Origin: Candidatus Rokuibacteriota bacterium
Lineage (GTDB): Bacteria > Methylomirabilota > Methylomirabilia > Rokubacteriales > CSP1-6
Direction of reading: 5' to 3'
Assembly (NCBI GenBank): GCA_003221515.1
Contig: QHSI01000128.1
Location: 1-55,722 of the forward strand
Length of the DNA: 55,722 nt
A model generated the notes under the pieces. The model worked only from the letters and a program-made list of their open reading frames with translations, was not told where the DNA came from and did not search any database. Below, piece after piece: positions 23,143-31,767 of the stretch. Each line of letters begins with the position of its first letter. Within the stretch, counting starts at the first letter, position 1. The position numbers and the translations under genes are program-made.

Positions 23143-24054
23143 CTACACGCCCTTGAGCGCCTCCCTCACCTCGCGCAGGCGGGCGAGCGAGCCGAGGACT
23201 CTCGCGTGGTCGGTCGTGAGGTGGCGGACGATGACGTCGGTGTAACCGAGGGCCGCGAGCGCGCGAAAGCGCTCGACGACTTCGGCGACCGAGCCGGAAA
23301 CCAGCGCCGGCGGCGCGATGCCCCGGTAGCCGGCGGCGAGGACGCCCTTCAAGACCTGCTCGGCCTCGGCGGCCGACTCCCCGACGTAGATGTCGCGACG
23401 GATCGCGACGGCGGTCGGCTTGCGTCCGTGGGCCTTGCAGCGCTCGAGATAGTAGGCCGCCTGGTCTCGCGCCTCGTCCACGGTGAGGCCGGGCGCGGCG
23501 AGCCAGCCGTCGCCCAGGCGCGCGGTGCGGTCGATCGCCGGACGCGCGCTAGCGCCGATCCAGTACTCGACGCTCTCGGCCGGGCGCGGCGCGACGCGAG
23601 CCTCGCGAAACACGAAGCGACCCGACGAGCTGACGGTCTCGCCACGCAGCAGCCGCTGCACGATCGAGAGCGACTCCTCGAAGGCCGACGGGCGATACTT
23701 CGTGCTCGTCCCCATCGCCGCGAACTGCGGCTCGTCGTAGCCGAGGCCGCACTGGACGATGAAGCGGCCGCGCGCGATCGCCGCGAGCGTGCCGACCTGC
23801 TCGGCCACCAGGACCGGGTTCCAGAGCGGCAGCAGGAACAGGCACCCGGCCGGCGCCCCGCCCCACTCGGCCAGCAGGCGGCCGAGGATGGGGACGTTCT
23901 GATAGTAGGGCGCCGGCGTCGAGTGGTGGTCGCCGACGAAGAGCGAGTCGAGGCCCGAGCGATGCGCGGCGGCGGCGCGCTCGATCATGAAGCGCGCGCC
24001 CTCGCGGGGATCCTTCACGGCGTGACTGCTGGTCAGCGAGATGCCCACTCTCAT
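23143..24054 (-). CDS. LLM-class flavin-dependent oxidoreductase
   Basis: This 303-residue luciferase-like TIM-barrel protein has MRVGISLTSSHAV, LDSLFVGDHHST, NVPILGRLLAEW, LLPLWNPVLVAEQVGTLAAIARGRFIVQCGLGY, EYWIGASARPAIDRTARLGDGWL and a C-terminal VIVRHLTTDH. The pattern resembles the F420-dependent group of the family, but the cofactor is not certain. It lies between the CsaA-like gene and queA, with 130 bases of gene-free sequence towards queA. It is not obviously functionally linked to either neighbour and looks like an insertion into the conserved ruv-que block. Confidence 0.85.
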   Translation of the reverse strand: MRVGISLTSSHAVKDPREGARFMIERAAAAHRSGLDSLFVGDHHSTPAPYYQNVPILGRLLAEWGGAPAGCLFLLPLWNPVLVAEQVGTLAAIARGRFIVQCGLGYDEPQFAAMGTSTKYRPSAFEESLSIVQRLLRGETVSSSGRFVFREARVAPRPAESVEYWIGASARPAIDRTARLGDGWLAAPGLTVDEARDQAAYYLERCKAHGRKPTAVAIRRDIYVGESAAEAEQVLKGVLAAGYRGIAPPALVSGSVAEVVERFRALAALGYTDVIVRHLTTDHARVLGSLARLREVREALKGV

Positions 24055-24108
24055 GGTCGGGACTCCTTCGGCGCGATTGACGCCCGTGCCCAGGGACGCG
24101 GCGAGAGC

Positions 24109-24579
24109 TTAGCCGATCTTCGAGCCGGGCGCGACGGGCTTGTCCGGATGGAGCAGGATCACCTCGCCCGCCTCGTCGTAGGCGCCGAGAACGAGGACCT
24201 CCGACCGAAACGGCCCGATCTGCTTGGGCGGAAAATTGACGACCGCGATCACTCGCCGGCCGATCAACTCAGCGGGCTGGTAGTGCCGGGTGATCTGGGC
24301 GCTCGCGCGCTTGACGCCGAGGGAGCCGAAGTCGATCCACAGTTGGTAGGCGGGGCGGCGCGCCTCGGGAAACTCGCGCGCGTCGGTGACGACGCCGACG
24401 CGCATGTCGACTTTTTCAAAGTCTGGATATTGGAGCGGGTGACTCGAGGTCGGCTCGGACCGAGGGTGGCCTGATGTAGGCGCGGAGTGGCTCCGCTCGC
24501 CCGGTCCACCCTTCCGAGCGGCGTCGTCGCCCGGGTCATCCTTTCCGGCGGCGTGGCTCTGCTCGGCCGGTCCATCCAT
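24109..24579 (-). CDS. CsaA-like tRNA-binding-domain protein with a disordered N-terminal extension
   Basis: Residues about 51-156 form an OB-fold of the CsaA / EMAP-II type: YPDFEKVDMRVG, AYQLWIDFGSLGVKRASAQIT, GRRVIAVVNFPPKQIGPFRSEVLVLGAYD and VILLHPDKPVAPGSKIG. CsaA has been described as a secretion-related chaperone with tRNA-like binding. The only in-frame start is an ATG that overlaps the spoIID stop (TGATG). This adds about 50 polar residues containing three imperfect repeats of a 10-12-residue unit. Whether the extension is translated is unproven, but no alternative ATG, GTG or TTG exists before the domain. Confidence 0.8.
   Translation of the reverse strand: MDGPAEQSHAAGKDDPGDDAARKGGPGERSHSAPTSGHPRSEPTSSHPLQYPDFEKVDMRVGVVTDAREFPEARRPAYQLWIDFGSLGVKRASAQITRHYQPAELIGRRVIAVVNFPPKQIGPFRSEVLVLGAYDEAGEVILLHPDKPVAPGSKIG
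24484..24579. repeat. Three imperfect tandem repeats of about 30-36 bases
   Basis: Three units (about 24484-24519, 24520-24549 and 24550-24579) share a GGCGTGGCTC-like start, CGCCCGGTCCA and a TTCCGGCG-like end. In the minus frame they encode related units with GPGERSHSA, DPGDDAARK and GPAEQSHAAGK. They form the N-terminal extension of the CsaA-like protein. Confidence 0.55.
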
Positions 24580-25694
24580 CACCGCGAGCCGAGGGAGCCG
24601 AGCGTCGTCCCCGGGTAGTAGTACTCGAGGATCTGCTCGGCCTTGTATCCTTGCTCCCCCATCCCCTTGGCGCCCCACTGCGACATACCCACGCCGTGGC
24701 CGTAGCCACGCCCCGAGAAGTGCGCGACGGCGCCATCCACGGCGACGGCGAAGAGCGTGGACTTGATGGTCTCGTAGCCGATCATCCGCCGGAAGTCGTT
24801 GCCGCGGAGCCGGGCCGAGCCGCGCGCCCCGTGCACCATGAGCATCGCGACGCGAAGCGACGGCGTGCGCTCGACGACTTCGATCGCCGTCACCGCCCCC
24901 ACGTCGTAGCCGTTGCGCCGAAGGACCTCGGTCAGGTCGGCGAGCCGGAGATCGAGGCTCCAGTAGAAGTGGGGTGACGCCGTGGAGAAATCGTCGCGAA
25001 TCGCCTTGAGGGCGGGCATGTTCCGGGCCGCGAACACCGTGCGCGGATCCTCCGTGTAGCCGCCGCTCGCCGAGTGGTAGAACGCCGGGAACAGCTCGCC
25101 CTCCCAGAAGAGCACGCGCCCGGTGGTGTCGCGGACCGCGTTCCAGACGGGCGACGACGCGGCCACGCGCCCCGTGTACATCTGATGGGTGGTCGAGGCG
25201 ATGATGTGGTACGGCTTGGCCACGTTCAGGGACCGGTGGTATGCGGCATAGGTCCGGGCCACGATCGCCTGAGCGCGCAGCGCTTCGCTCGGCCATCGGT
25301 CACCGGTTTCGGCCTGGAGCACCCCGGTCAGATACTCGTCCAGACGCAGCTCGTTGACGATCGTGAGGGCGTCGCCGGTCCTGACGACCTCCAGCGCGGC
25401 GGGGTACTCGCGTCCGTTCAGCCGGATCGGAGAATCGCTCGTGAGGCGGAAGCCTGTCGCCGACCGTCCATCGATCTCGACGCCCTGCCCGGTCGCGACC
25501 GCCTTCACGCTGTCCGCGCGCCAGGCACGCCGCGGGCACGTGGGACAGCCGCCGAGCTCCCGCACTTCAATGTCGACGCCTCGAAACTCTGCGACCCGCG
25601 CGTTCTCTACCAGCGCCACGCGGATCGTGTCGGACGCGACCGCCGCGGTCTCGAGGAGCGCCAGCATGGCGGTCGCCGCGAGCAGGCGCGTCAC
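24579..25694 (-). CDS. SpoIID/LytB-domain protein, exported
   Basis: This 371-residue protein has an N-terminal hydrophobic signal-like segment (TRLLAATAMLALLETAAVAS) followed by the SpoIID domain. Seen are LRLDEYLTGVLQAETGDRWPSEALRAQAIVARTYA, YHSASGGYTEDPRTVF, and near the end SGRGYGHGVGMSQWGAKGMGEQGYKAEQILEYYYPG. SpoIID proteins are peptidoglycan lytic transglycosylases or modifiers; LytB-type members occur in non-sporulating bacteria. I place the start at the GTG overlapping the stop of the DUF2905 gene. The hydrophobic leader suits export to the periplasm. Coupled downstream to the CsaA-like gene. Confidence 0.88.
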   Translation of the reverse strand: MTRLLAATAMLALLETAAVASDTIRVALVENARVAEFRGVDIEVRELGGCPTCPRRAWRADSVKAVATGQGVEIDGRSATGFRLTSDSPIRLNGREYPAALEVVRTGDALTIVNELRLDEYLTGVLQAETGDRWPSEALRAQAIVARTYAAYHRSLNVAKPYHIIASTTHQMYTGRVAASSPVWNAVRDTTGRVLFWEGELFPAFYHSASGGYTEDPRTVFAARNMPALKAIRDDFSTASPHFYWSLDLRLADLTEVLRRNGYDVGAVTAIEVVERTPSLRVAMLMVHGARGSARLRGNDFRRMIGYETIKSTLFAVAVDGAVAHFSGRGYGHGVGMSQWGAKGMGEQGYKAEQILEYYYPGTTLGSLGSR

Positions 25695-25906
25695 CGGCGG
25701 CCTATCAGGTAGAAGATCAGCGTGAGCGCGACGCTCAGCAGCAGCGACGTCGCGAGCGGGAAGTAGAAGGTCCAGCTGCCGCGCTGGATGTGGATGTCGC
25801 CGGGCAGCCGCCCGAGCCACGGCACCCGTCCGGCCAGCACGAGCACGACGCCGACGAGGGCCAGCAGCGCCCCCAGCGCGATGAGCGCCTTGCCGACGTC
25901 GTTCAG
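25691..25906 (-). CDS. DUF2905-family small membrane protein, CTG start
   Basis: This 71-residue frame between ruvB and spoIID has no ATG, GTG or TTG start. The first residues read LNDVGKALIALG, from a CTG at 25906. It matches the DUF2905 pattern clearly: one TM helix (ALLALVGVVLVLAG), the motif RVPWLGRLPGDIHIQRG, the aromatic FYFPLATSLLLS, and a second TM helix ending YLIGRR. The function of the family is unknown. The stop overlaps the spoIID GTG (GTGA), and it begins 5 bases after the ruvB stop, so coupling with ruvB may help the weak start. Confidence 0.82.
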   Translation of the reverse strand: MNDVGKALIALGALLALVGVVLVLAGRVPWLGRLPGDIHIQRGSWTFYFPLATSLLLSVALTLIFYLIGRR

Positions 25907-25910
25907 GAGA

Positions 25911-26957
25911 TCACTCGAAGAGGCCGGCCTGGCCCGTGGCCGCCGCCGGCGGCCGCTTGCCCAGGTGCAGATACGCCTCGCGGGTCACGCGCCGACCGTT
26001 CGGCGTCCGCACGACGAAGCCGATCTTGAGGAGATACGGCTCGACCATCTCGGACAGCGTCTCCGCCTCGTCGTTGATGGTGGCGGCGATCGCTTCGAGG
26101 CCGACCGGCCCGCCGCCGTAATGGTCGATGATCGCGGTGAGGAAGCGCCGGTCGAGCCGGTCGAGACCCCGCACGTCCACGCCCTCGCTGTCGAGGGCCC
26201 CCCGCGCGATCGCTTCGGTGACGACGCCGTCGCCCTTCACCTGCGCGTAGTCGCGCACGCGCCGGAGGAGACGGTTGGCGATGCGCGGCGTGCCGCGCGC
26301 GCGGTGCGCGATCTCCCCGGCGCCGTCTGGCGCGATCTTCGCTTCCAGGATCACCGCCGAGCGCATCACGATCCGGGCAAGCTCGCTCTCCGAGTAGAAG
26401 TCCAGGTGATGGAAGATCCCGAAGCGCTCCCGCAGCGGCGCCGACAGCATGCCCGGGCGCGTGGTGGCCGCCACCAGCGTGAACGGCCGCAGCGCGTACT
26501 TGAGGGCGCGCGCATGCATGCCCTTGTCGATGACGAAGTTGACGGCGAAGTCTTCCATCGCCGGGTACAGGAGCTCTTCCACCGGCCGTGGGAGCCGGTG
26601 GACCTCGTCGATGAAGAGCACGTCGTGCTCGCCGAGGTTGGTCAGGATGCCCATCAGGTCGCCGCCGCGCTCGATCGCCGGCCCGGAGGTGGTCACGAGC
26701 GTCGTGCCCATCTCGTTGGCGATGATCCCGGCGAGCGTGGTCTTGCCGAGCCCGGGCGGACCGTACAGGAGCACGTGGTCCACGCACTCGCGGCGGAGCT
26801 TGGCCGCCTCGACCGAGACCCGGAGGCTCGCGACCGCCTGCTCCTGGCCGACGTACTCCTCGAACGTGCGGGGCCGCAGCTGGCGCTCGAACTGCGCCTC
26901 TTCCGGCGCCGCCACCCGGCTCATGATCTTGCCCTCGTCGGCCGGCGCCGCGCTCAC
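25911..26957 (-). CDS. ruvB: Holliday junction branch migration ATPase RuvB
   Basis: This 348-residue AAA+ motor has [20 protein letters not shown], Walker [13 protein letters not shown], Walker [10 protein letters not shown], the RuvB beta-hairpin region [22 protein letters not shown], sensor [18 protein letters not shown], and a C-terminal winged helix ([20 protein letters not shown]). It drives branch migration with RuvA. The GTG start overlaps the ruvA stop as GTGA. Confidence 0.97.
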   Translation of the reverse strand: MSAAPADEGKIMSRVAAPEEAQFERQLRPRTFEEYVGQEQAVASLRVSVEAAKLRRECVDHVLLYGPPGLGKTTLAGIIANEMGTTLVTTSGPAIERGGDLMGILTNLGEHDVLFIDEVHRLPRPVEELLYPAMEDFAVNFVIDKGMHARALKYALRPFTLVAATTRPGMLSAPLRERFGIFHHLDFYSESELARIVMRSAVILEAKIAPDGAGEIAHRARGTPRIANRLLRRVRDYAQVKGDGVVTEAIARGALDSEGVDVRGLDRLDRRFLTAIIDHYGGGPVGLEAIAATINDEAETLSEMVEPYLLKIGFVVRTPNGRRVTREAYLHLGKRPPAAATGQAGLFE

Positions 26958-27604
26958 CGCTTCTCCCCGCGGTAGATCTCGTCGAAGAGCTCCTCCGGCG
27001 TCATCACCGACGGGCAGCGGCGGAGCGCGTCGGCGATCAGCTGCGACGCCTCCGACGGCCGGTGGCCCAGCTGCTTGACCATGATCTCCCACACGAGCTC
27101 GCGCAGCCCCTCGACGCCAATGGGCGCCGGGGCGGCGGTGATCGGCTCCGCTACGGCGTCGGGACGCGCCAGGGCGAACTTGGCGACCTTGCCCTGGAGC
27201 TGCGCCACGATGTTCTTGGCTTTCTGCGGGCCGATCCCGGGCAGGCCACGCAGGAACTTCTCGTCCTGTCGCGCGATCGCGCCGGCCAGCTCGGCCACCG
27301 GCAGCGCGAGCGCGCGCGCCGCGACCATCGGCCCGATGTCCTTCACGGTGATCAGCTTCTCGAAGAACTCCTTGTCGAGATCCGACGTGAAGCCGATCAG
27401 CACCGGCCGCGGCTGGTCGCGCGTCGCGTGGTAGTAGATGACGAGCTCAAGCTCGCTCCCCTTGTCGCCGGGCCCGGCGGTGACGTGCTCGATCTGCCGG
27501 TAGGTGATCGGCGACAAGAAGACCTCGTAGCCGATGCCTCCGCACTCGAGGATCACGCGGTCCTCGACCTTGCGCCGCAACCGGCCGGTGAGCGTCGCGA
27601 TCAC
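26954..27604 (-). CDS. ruvA: Holliday junction-binding protein RuvA
   Basis: This 216-residue protein starts [11 protein letters not shown] with the N-terminal OB domain ([15 protein letters not shown]), two helix-hairpin-helix motifs ([16 protein letters not shown] and [17 protein letters not shown]) and the C-terminal RuvB-contact domain ([10 protein letters not shown]...[10 protein letters not shown]). It forms the tetramer that holds the four-way junction. The GTG start overlaps the ruvC stop (GTGA). Confidence 0.96.
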   Translation of the reverse strand: MIATLTGRLRRKVEDRVILECGGIGYEVFLSPITYRQIEHVTAGPGDKGSELELVIYYHATRDQPRPVLIGFTSDLDKEFFEKLITVKDIGPMVAARALALPVAELAGAIARQDEKFLRGLPGIGPQKAKNIVAQLQGKVAKFALARPDAVAEPITAAPAPIGVEGLRELVWEIMVKQLGHRPSEASQLIADALRRCPSVMTPEELFDEIYRGEKR

Positions 27605-28095
27605 GTCAGCCGGCCGCCCAGGCGCGAGAATCCGGTGAGGGCCAGGGCGAGCGCGTCCGCGACGTGGGACGGCCTGGGCAGTTCGCCGAGCTTGAGGAGC
27701 CGCTGGACCGAGTGCTGGATCTGGTGCTTCGAGGCGGCGCCGTGGGCGGTGACCGCGCGCTTGACCTCCGCCGGCGCCAGCGCGAGCACCTTCACGTCGC
27801 ACTGGCTCGCGGCCAGACAGATCACCCCGCGGGCGTGGGCCATGAGCAGCGCCGTCCGCGGGAACCGATATTCGGTGTAGAGATCCTCGAGGACAAGGAG
27901 CGCCGGGGCGGACGCCTCGATCAGGCGCCGGATCTCGTCGTGGATGAGGCGCACGCGCGCTTCGAGCGGCAGGGCGGCCCCCGTTGCAATGACGCCGCGG
28001 TCGAGCACGACGACCCCGCCGGGGCCGGGCTCGATCAGTCCATAGCCGGTCCCGACCAGACCGGGATCGACGCCGAGGACCCGGAGGCTAGGCAG
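27601..28095 (-). CDS. ruvC: Holliday junction resolvase RuvC
   Basis: This protein of about 164 residues has the RNase H fold. It carries the first catalytic Asp in RVLGVDPGLVGTGYGLIE, the Glu in LVLEDLYTEYRFPRTALLMAHARGV, and the C-terminal HVADALALALTG acidic pair. Family members begin right at RVLGVDPG. No ATG, GTG or TTG lies there, so I propose the CTG at 28095, nine bases after GAGG. The alternative ATG at 28170 adds 25 unlike residues inside yebC. It overlaps the yebC stop by 8 bases. Confidence 0.9.
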   Translation of the reverse strand: MPSLRVLGVDPGLVGTGYGLIEPGPGGVVVLDRGVIATGAALPLEARVRLIHDEIRRLIEASAPALLVLEDLYTEYRFPRTALLMAHARGVICLAASQCDVKVLALAPAEVKRAVTAHGAASKHQIQHSVQRLLKLGELPRPSHVADALALALTGFSRLGGRLT

Positions 28096-28840
28096 CCGAG
28101 ATTGCCTCGAGGACCTCGTCAGGAATGTCGTAGTTAGCGTAGACGGACTGGACGTCGTCCAACTCCTCAAGCGCCTCGACCAGGCGCACCACGGCGGTCG
28201 CGTCCTTGCCCTCGACCCGCACCGTCGACTGCGGCACGAAGCTGACTTGCCCCTCGAGCACCGGCACGCCCGCGCGCTGGAGCGCCTCGCGGACGGTGTC
28301 CATTTCAGCAGGTGCGGTCGTGATCTCGAAAGCTTTTTCGACCTGGCGCATATCGGTGGCGCCCGCGTCGAGCGCCTTGCCGAGCAGATCGTCTTCTCCG
28401 ATCTTGGCCGCGTCCACCTGGATGATCCCCTTGCGCTCGAACATCCAGGCGACGGCGCCCGAGGATCCCATGTTGCCGCCGAACTTCTCGAAGGCGTGCC
28501 GGAGCTCCGGGCCGGTGCGATTCCGGTTGTCGGTCAGGACCTGGACGAGGATGGCGACACCGCCGGGCGCGTAGCCCTCGTACGTCACCTCTTCGTATGA
28601 CTCACCCGGGAGCTCACCGGTGCCCTTCTGGATCGCCCGCTTCATGTTGTCCTGCGGCATGTTCGCTTCCTTGGCAGATTCCATCGCGGCCTTGAGACGC
28701 ATGTTGGCCTTGGGATCGCCGCCGCCGTTGCGCGCCGCCACCGTGATCTCGCGGAGGATCTTCGAGAAGAGCTTGCCGCGCTGGACGTCCGTCTTGCCCT
28801 TCTTGCGCTTGATCTGGGACCATCGAGAGTGCCCTGACAT
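28088..28840 (-). CDS. yebC: YebC/PmpR-family DNA-binding regulatory protein
   Basis: This 250-residue protein begins MSGHSRWSQIKRKKGKTDVQRGKLFSKILREI, the invariant opening of the YebC/TACO1 family. KANMRLKAAMESAKEANMPQDNMKRAIQKGTGE and YEGYAPGGVAILVQVLTDNRNRT follow. Members act as transcription regulators and, for some, as translation factors on proline stretches. It heads the yebC-ruvC-ruvA-ruvB series and lies just after the thioesterase gene. Confidence 0.96.
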   Translation of the reverse strand: MSGHSRWSQIKRKKGKTDVQRGKLFSKILREITVAARNGGGDPKANMRLKAAMESAKEANMPQDNMKRAIQKGTGELPGESYEEVTYEGYAPGGVAILVQVLTDNRNRTGPELRHAFEKFGGNMGSSGAVAWMFERKGIIQVDAAKIGEDDLLGKALDAGATDMRQVEKAFEITTAPAEMDTVREALQRAGVPVLEGQVSFVPQSTVRVEGKDATAVVRLVEALEELDDVQSVYANYDIPDEVLEAISAA

Positions 28841-28844
28841 CGTC

Positions 28845-29843
28845 CTACCCTCTTTCGTTGTGCAGCATCGCCTTGAGTCCCTTCACCCGCTCGAGCCTCC
28901 GCTCCCGCCGCGCCAGCGCGGCCTCCCATCGGCGCCGCGCGCCCGCGGTGGCCGGAGTGTACGGCGGACACGGCCGCGGTTTCAGATCCGGCCCCAGGTG
29001 CACGTACGTCAGGAACGCCGTGCACGCGTGGCGGGTCTCGCCCGACCACGGCACCTCCGCCAGCACCTTCACGCCGACCTCGAGGGACGACGTGCCCACG
29101 TGGTTGAGCCCAGCCTTGAACGTGACGACCTCGTGCGTGAAGATCGGCGAGTAGAAGTCCATCGCGTCCAGGCACGCCGTCATCACGAGCCCCCGGCAGT
29201 ATCGCATCGAGAGGATCCCACCCGCCTCGTCGACCGCCATCAGCATCTTACCCACGAACATGGTGTTGCCGAACAGGGCGTCCTCGGGCAGCACGCTGCG
29301 CGCGGACTCGAAGCGCCAGCCGACGTCGACGTCGCTCGCGTCCTGGTCGACCTCGGCGCTCTCGGCGAGGCGCGCCGCGCGCTCCGCGAAGCGGGCCAGT
29401 CGCTGCTCGCGGCGCGCCCGCGCGGCCTCGACCAGCGCGGCCTCGGCCGCGCCCTGCGGCTCGATCTTGGCCCCGACGGGCCGCGGGCGGACGTCGTCAC
29501 CGACCTTGACGAACACGAGGTGCGAGTTCAAGGTGACCTGACGCTCTCCGGTCAGGACGTCCTCGGCGAAGACCCGCACACCCACTTCCAGCGAGCTCGT
29601 CCCCACGTACTCGACCTGCGCCCGGAGGATCGCGATCCGTCCGACCTTGACCGGGTGGAGAAAGTCGATGTCGTCCATGGCGCCGAGGACGACGGTGCCG
29701 TGCGCGACGCGCGAGGCGGCCAGCGTGCCGGCCTTGGTGATCCACTCCATCATCCGTCCGCCGTGGATCTGCCCCGGCCCCCCCGCGTGTTCCGGGAAGA
29801 CCCATTCGATCATCTCGACGGCCGTCTCGGCGATGGAGGGCAT
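28845..29843 (-). CDS. Double-hotdog acyl-CoA thioesterase
   Basis: This 332-residue protein has two tandem hotdog domains of the acyl-CoA hydrolase (BFIT/ACOT) type. The N half has HAGGPGQIHGGRMMEWITKAGTLAASRVAHG and YVGTSSLEVGVRVFAED; the C half repeats FGNTMFVGKMLMAVDEAGG and HVGTSSLEVGVKVLAEV. The internal duplication is plain. Both halves are linked by an Arg/Ala-rich helix. It hydrolyses an acyl-CoA of unknown chain length in the cytoplasm. The ATG at 29843 is 30 bases from the solute-binding protein stop, and yebC follows after 4 bases. Confidence 0.87.
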   Translation of the reverse strand: MPSIAETAVEMIEWVFPEHAGGPGQIHGGRMMEWITKAGTLAASRVAHGTVVLGAMDDIDFLHPVKVGRIAILRAQVEYVGTSSLEVGVRVFAEDVLTGERQVTLNSHLVFVKVGDDVRPRPVGAKIEPQGAAEAALVEAARARREQRLARFAERAARLAESAEVDQDASDVDVGWRFESARSVLPEDALFGNTMFVGKMLMAVDEAGGILSMRYCRGLVMTACLDAMDFYSPIFTHEVVTFKAGLNHVGTSSLEVGVKVLAEVPWSGETRHACTAFLTYVHLGPDLKPRPCPPYTPATAGARRRWEAALARRERRLERVKGLKAMLHNERG

Positions 29844-29873
29844 GTGTCAGAACAATAGCACTGCGGCGTGGCG

Positions 29874-31475
29874 CTATCGCGCCGGGTCGAGGCTGACGGT
29901 GTCGAGGCGGTGGAATCCGGTCGGATGAAGGCGCAGGCCTCTGACCTCCGCGCGCGCCACGGCCCAATGGAGGCGCACGTAGATCGGGATCCACGGCAGA
30001 TCGTCGGCCAGCAGCGCCTGGGCGCGCTGGTAGAGCCGCTGGCGTTCGGAGCGGAGCGACAGCTGACTGGCCCGGATCAGGATGTCGTCGAGCCGCGGGT
30101 TTCTATAAAAGGAGAAGTTCAGCGCGCGTGGACCCTTCGTCGCGCCCTCGCTGGTCGAGAGCGGGAACAAGAGCAGATGCGGGTCGCCGCCGACCACCGT
30201 GGCCTCGGCGAGTGCCATGTCGTAGGCACCGGCTTGGAGAAGCGTACGCACCGCGGGCTCGGGCTCCGGCTGGACGCTCAACGGCATCGAGTCCGAACCG
30301 AGGAGCAGCTGAATCGCTTCGGCCAGCTTGGGCAGATCGAGCGGGACGGTCTGGGTCGGGACCAGCAGCGTGATCTTCGATTCCTTCGGCCAACCGCCCT
30401 CGCGGGCCAGCGCGCGTGCCGTCGCGCGGCTTCCGCCGAGGATCGGCGAGCCTTCGCGGCGTGCCCAGATGCCCGGTGGTAGGAACGACTGGAGGGGCAC
30501 CGCCGCCCGATCGAGCGTCACGCCGAGAACGGCGGGATCCAGCGCGGCGGCGACCGCGTGACGGAGCGGCTTGCGAGAGAAAGGCTCCTTCTCGGTCTGG
30601 AACGCGAGATATCCGATGCGGAGCCCCGGTGTCGAGAGCGCGCCATCTGAGCGCCGGGGCGGGCCCGCCGGAAACCAGATGTCGAGCGATCGGGAGTCGA
30701 TCTCGGCCTCGGCCTGGTCGTCGGTGCTCACCTCGAGAAAGACCAGCCGATCCGACCGCGGCTGCCCTGCCCAGTGACCGGAAATCGCCTCGAGGGCCAG
30801 TCGGCCACCGGAGGCGTCGACGATGCGATAGGGACCGGTGCCCACGAGGCGTCCGGTGCCGTCGGCCGCCGTCGAGAGCTTGGCGACGCCCAGACCTGGA
30901 TGGGCGAGCACGGTGAGCAACGGCGAGTAAGGCTGCGACAGGACGATCTGAACGGTCCGTGGGCTCGGCGTCCGGAACTCCTTCACGACGCCGGGAGCCC
31001 CTCGGAGCAGCGCCGGCCAGGCCCGGCCCGCGCTCTGGGTCTCGGGCTGCAGCTGGCGCTCGAAGCTTGCGGCGACCTCTGTCGAGGTGAGCGGCGTCCC
31101 GTCGTGGAATTTGACACCTTCGCGCAGGGTGAACGACCACACGAGTCCATCCCGGGACGCGGTCCAGCGGGTGGCCAGCGCCGGATCGATCTCGGTGCTC
31201 CCCTCGCGCCAGACCACCAGCGTGTCGAAGACCTGGCGGGCGATGAGCGGGACGGTTCCCTCGAGCGCGGTGCCGGGATCGAGGACGGACGGAACGCCCG
31301 GCGCGCCGATGCGCACTTCACGGCGGACTCCGGCGTCCGGCGGGACGCCCTGCGCCGACGAGGGCACGGGCGGGCGTACGACCAGGAGCGTCACCACGAT
31401 GACCAGGAACGTCACAATGACCGTCACGAGTGGAGCCAGAACGGCAGTGACGCGATCCAGCGAAGGCACTCGCAT
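29874..31475 (-). CDS. ABC transporter substrate-binding protein, family 5 (peptide/oligosaccharide type)
   Basis: This 533-residue protein starts at an ATG (RVPSLDRVTAVLAPLVTVIVTFLVIVVTLLVV), a hydrophobic signal or anchor segment. The family 5 body follows: VLDPGTALEGTVPLIARQVFDTLV, WSFTLREGVKFHDGTPLTSTEVAASFERQL, GTGPYRIVDASGGRLALEA, LRHAVAAALDPA and RAQALLADDLPWIPIYVRLHWAVA. It should bind peptides or other ligands in the periplasm. No permease or ATPase gene is adjacent, so it is an orphan. It is divergent from the proteasome operon and shares a roughly 290-base upstream region with it. Confidence 0.85.
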   Translation of the reverse strand: MRVPSLDRVTAVLAPLVTVIVTFLVIVVTLLVVRPPVPSSAQGVPPDAGVRREVRIGAPGVPSVLDPGTALEGTVPLIARQVFDTLVVWREGSTEIDPALATRWTASRDGLVWSFTLREGVKFHDGTPLTSTEVAASFERQLQPETQSAGRAWPALLRGAPGVVKEFRTPSPRTVQIVLSQPYSPLLTVLAHPGLGVAKLSTAADGTGRLVGTGPYRIVDASGGRLALEAISGHWAGQPRSDRLVFLEVSTDDQAEAEIDSRSLDIWFPAGPPRRSDGALSTPGLRIGYLAFQTEKEPFSRKPLRHAVAAALDPAVLGVTLDRAAVPLQSFLPPGIWARREGSPILGGSRATARALAREGGWPKESKITLLVPTQTVPLDLPKLAEAIQLLLGSDSMPLSVQPEPEPAVRTLLQAGAYDMALAEATVVGGDPHLLLFPLSTSEGATKGPRALNFSFYRNPRLDDILIRASQLSLRSERQRLYQRAQALLADDLPWIPIYVRLHWAVARAEVRGLRLHPTGFHRLDTVSLDPAR

Positions 31476-31674
31476 CGAAGTCTTTATACGTGGAACCCCC
31501 CTATTCATGCCACTCGTTTCGAGAGGAGAGCAGAACATCGAGCGGGTACGAAAATTGCTGACGATATGAGCAGAGTGAGTCGTTCGCAGGGGGCCGGGGT
31601 GGCAATGGAGCTGACGGGTGTCGAAAAACGCAGCAAATTCAGCGCGTCAACTGGCGGTAAGTTACCGACCAACC

Positions 31675-31704
31675 TTGACTTTCTTTTTCAGTGCCGCCTA
31701 TACT
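31675..31704 (+). promoter_or_regulatory. Sigma70-type promoter of the proteasome operon
   Basis: TTGACT (31675-31680) and TATACT (31699-31704) are separated by 18 bases. A transcript would start near 31711, leaving a leader of about 57 bases before the ATPase ATG. The rest of the gap (31476-31674) shows no other clear feature. Confidence 0.65.
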
Positions 31705-31767
31705 TTGAGCACGGCGAATGCGTGTGCTTGAGCGGCGCACAGGGGGTCAAGTGAGAAGGGATGGGCT

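Noticed and set aside
24484-24579. CRISPR-like repeats
   Set aside because: Only three imperfect units without spacers, and they are in coding frame.
31566-31754. 62-codon plus-strand frame before mpa (starting MSRVSRSQGAG) as a Pup/UBact candidate
   Set aside because: It runs through the predicted promoter, has no good ribosome binding site, contains cysteines and aromatic residues, and ends GAQGVK rather than Gly-Gly-Glu/Gln.
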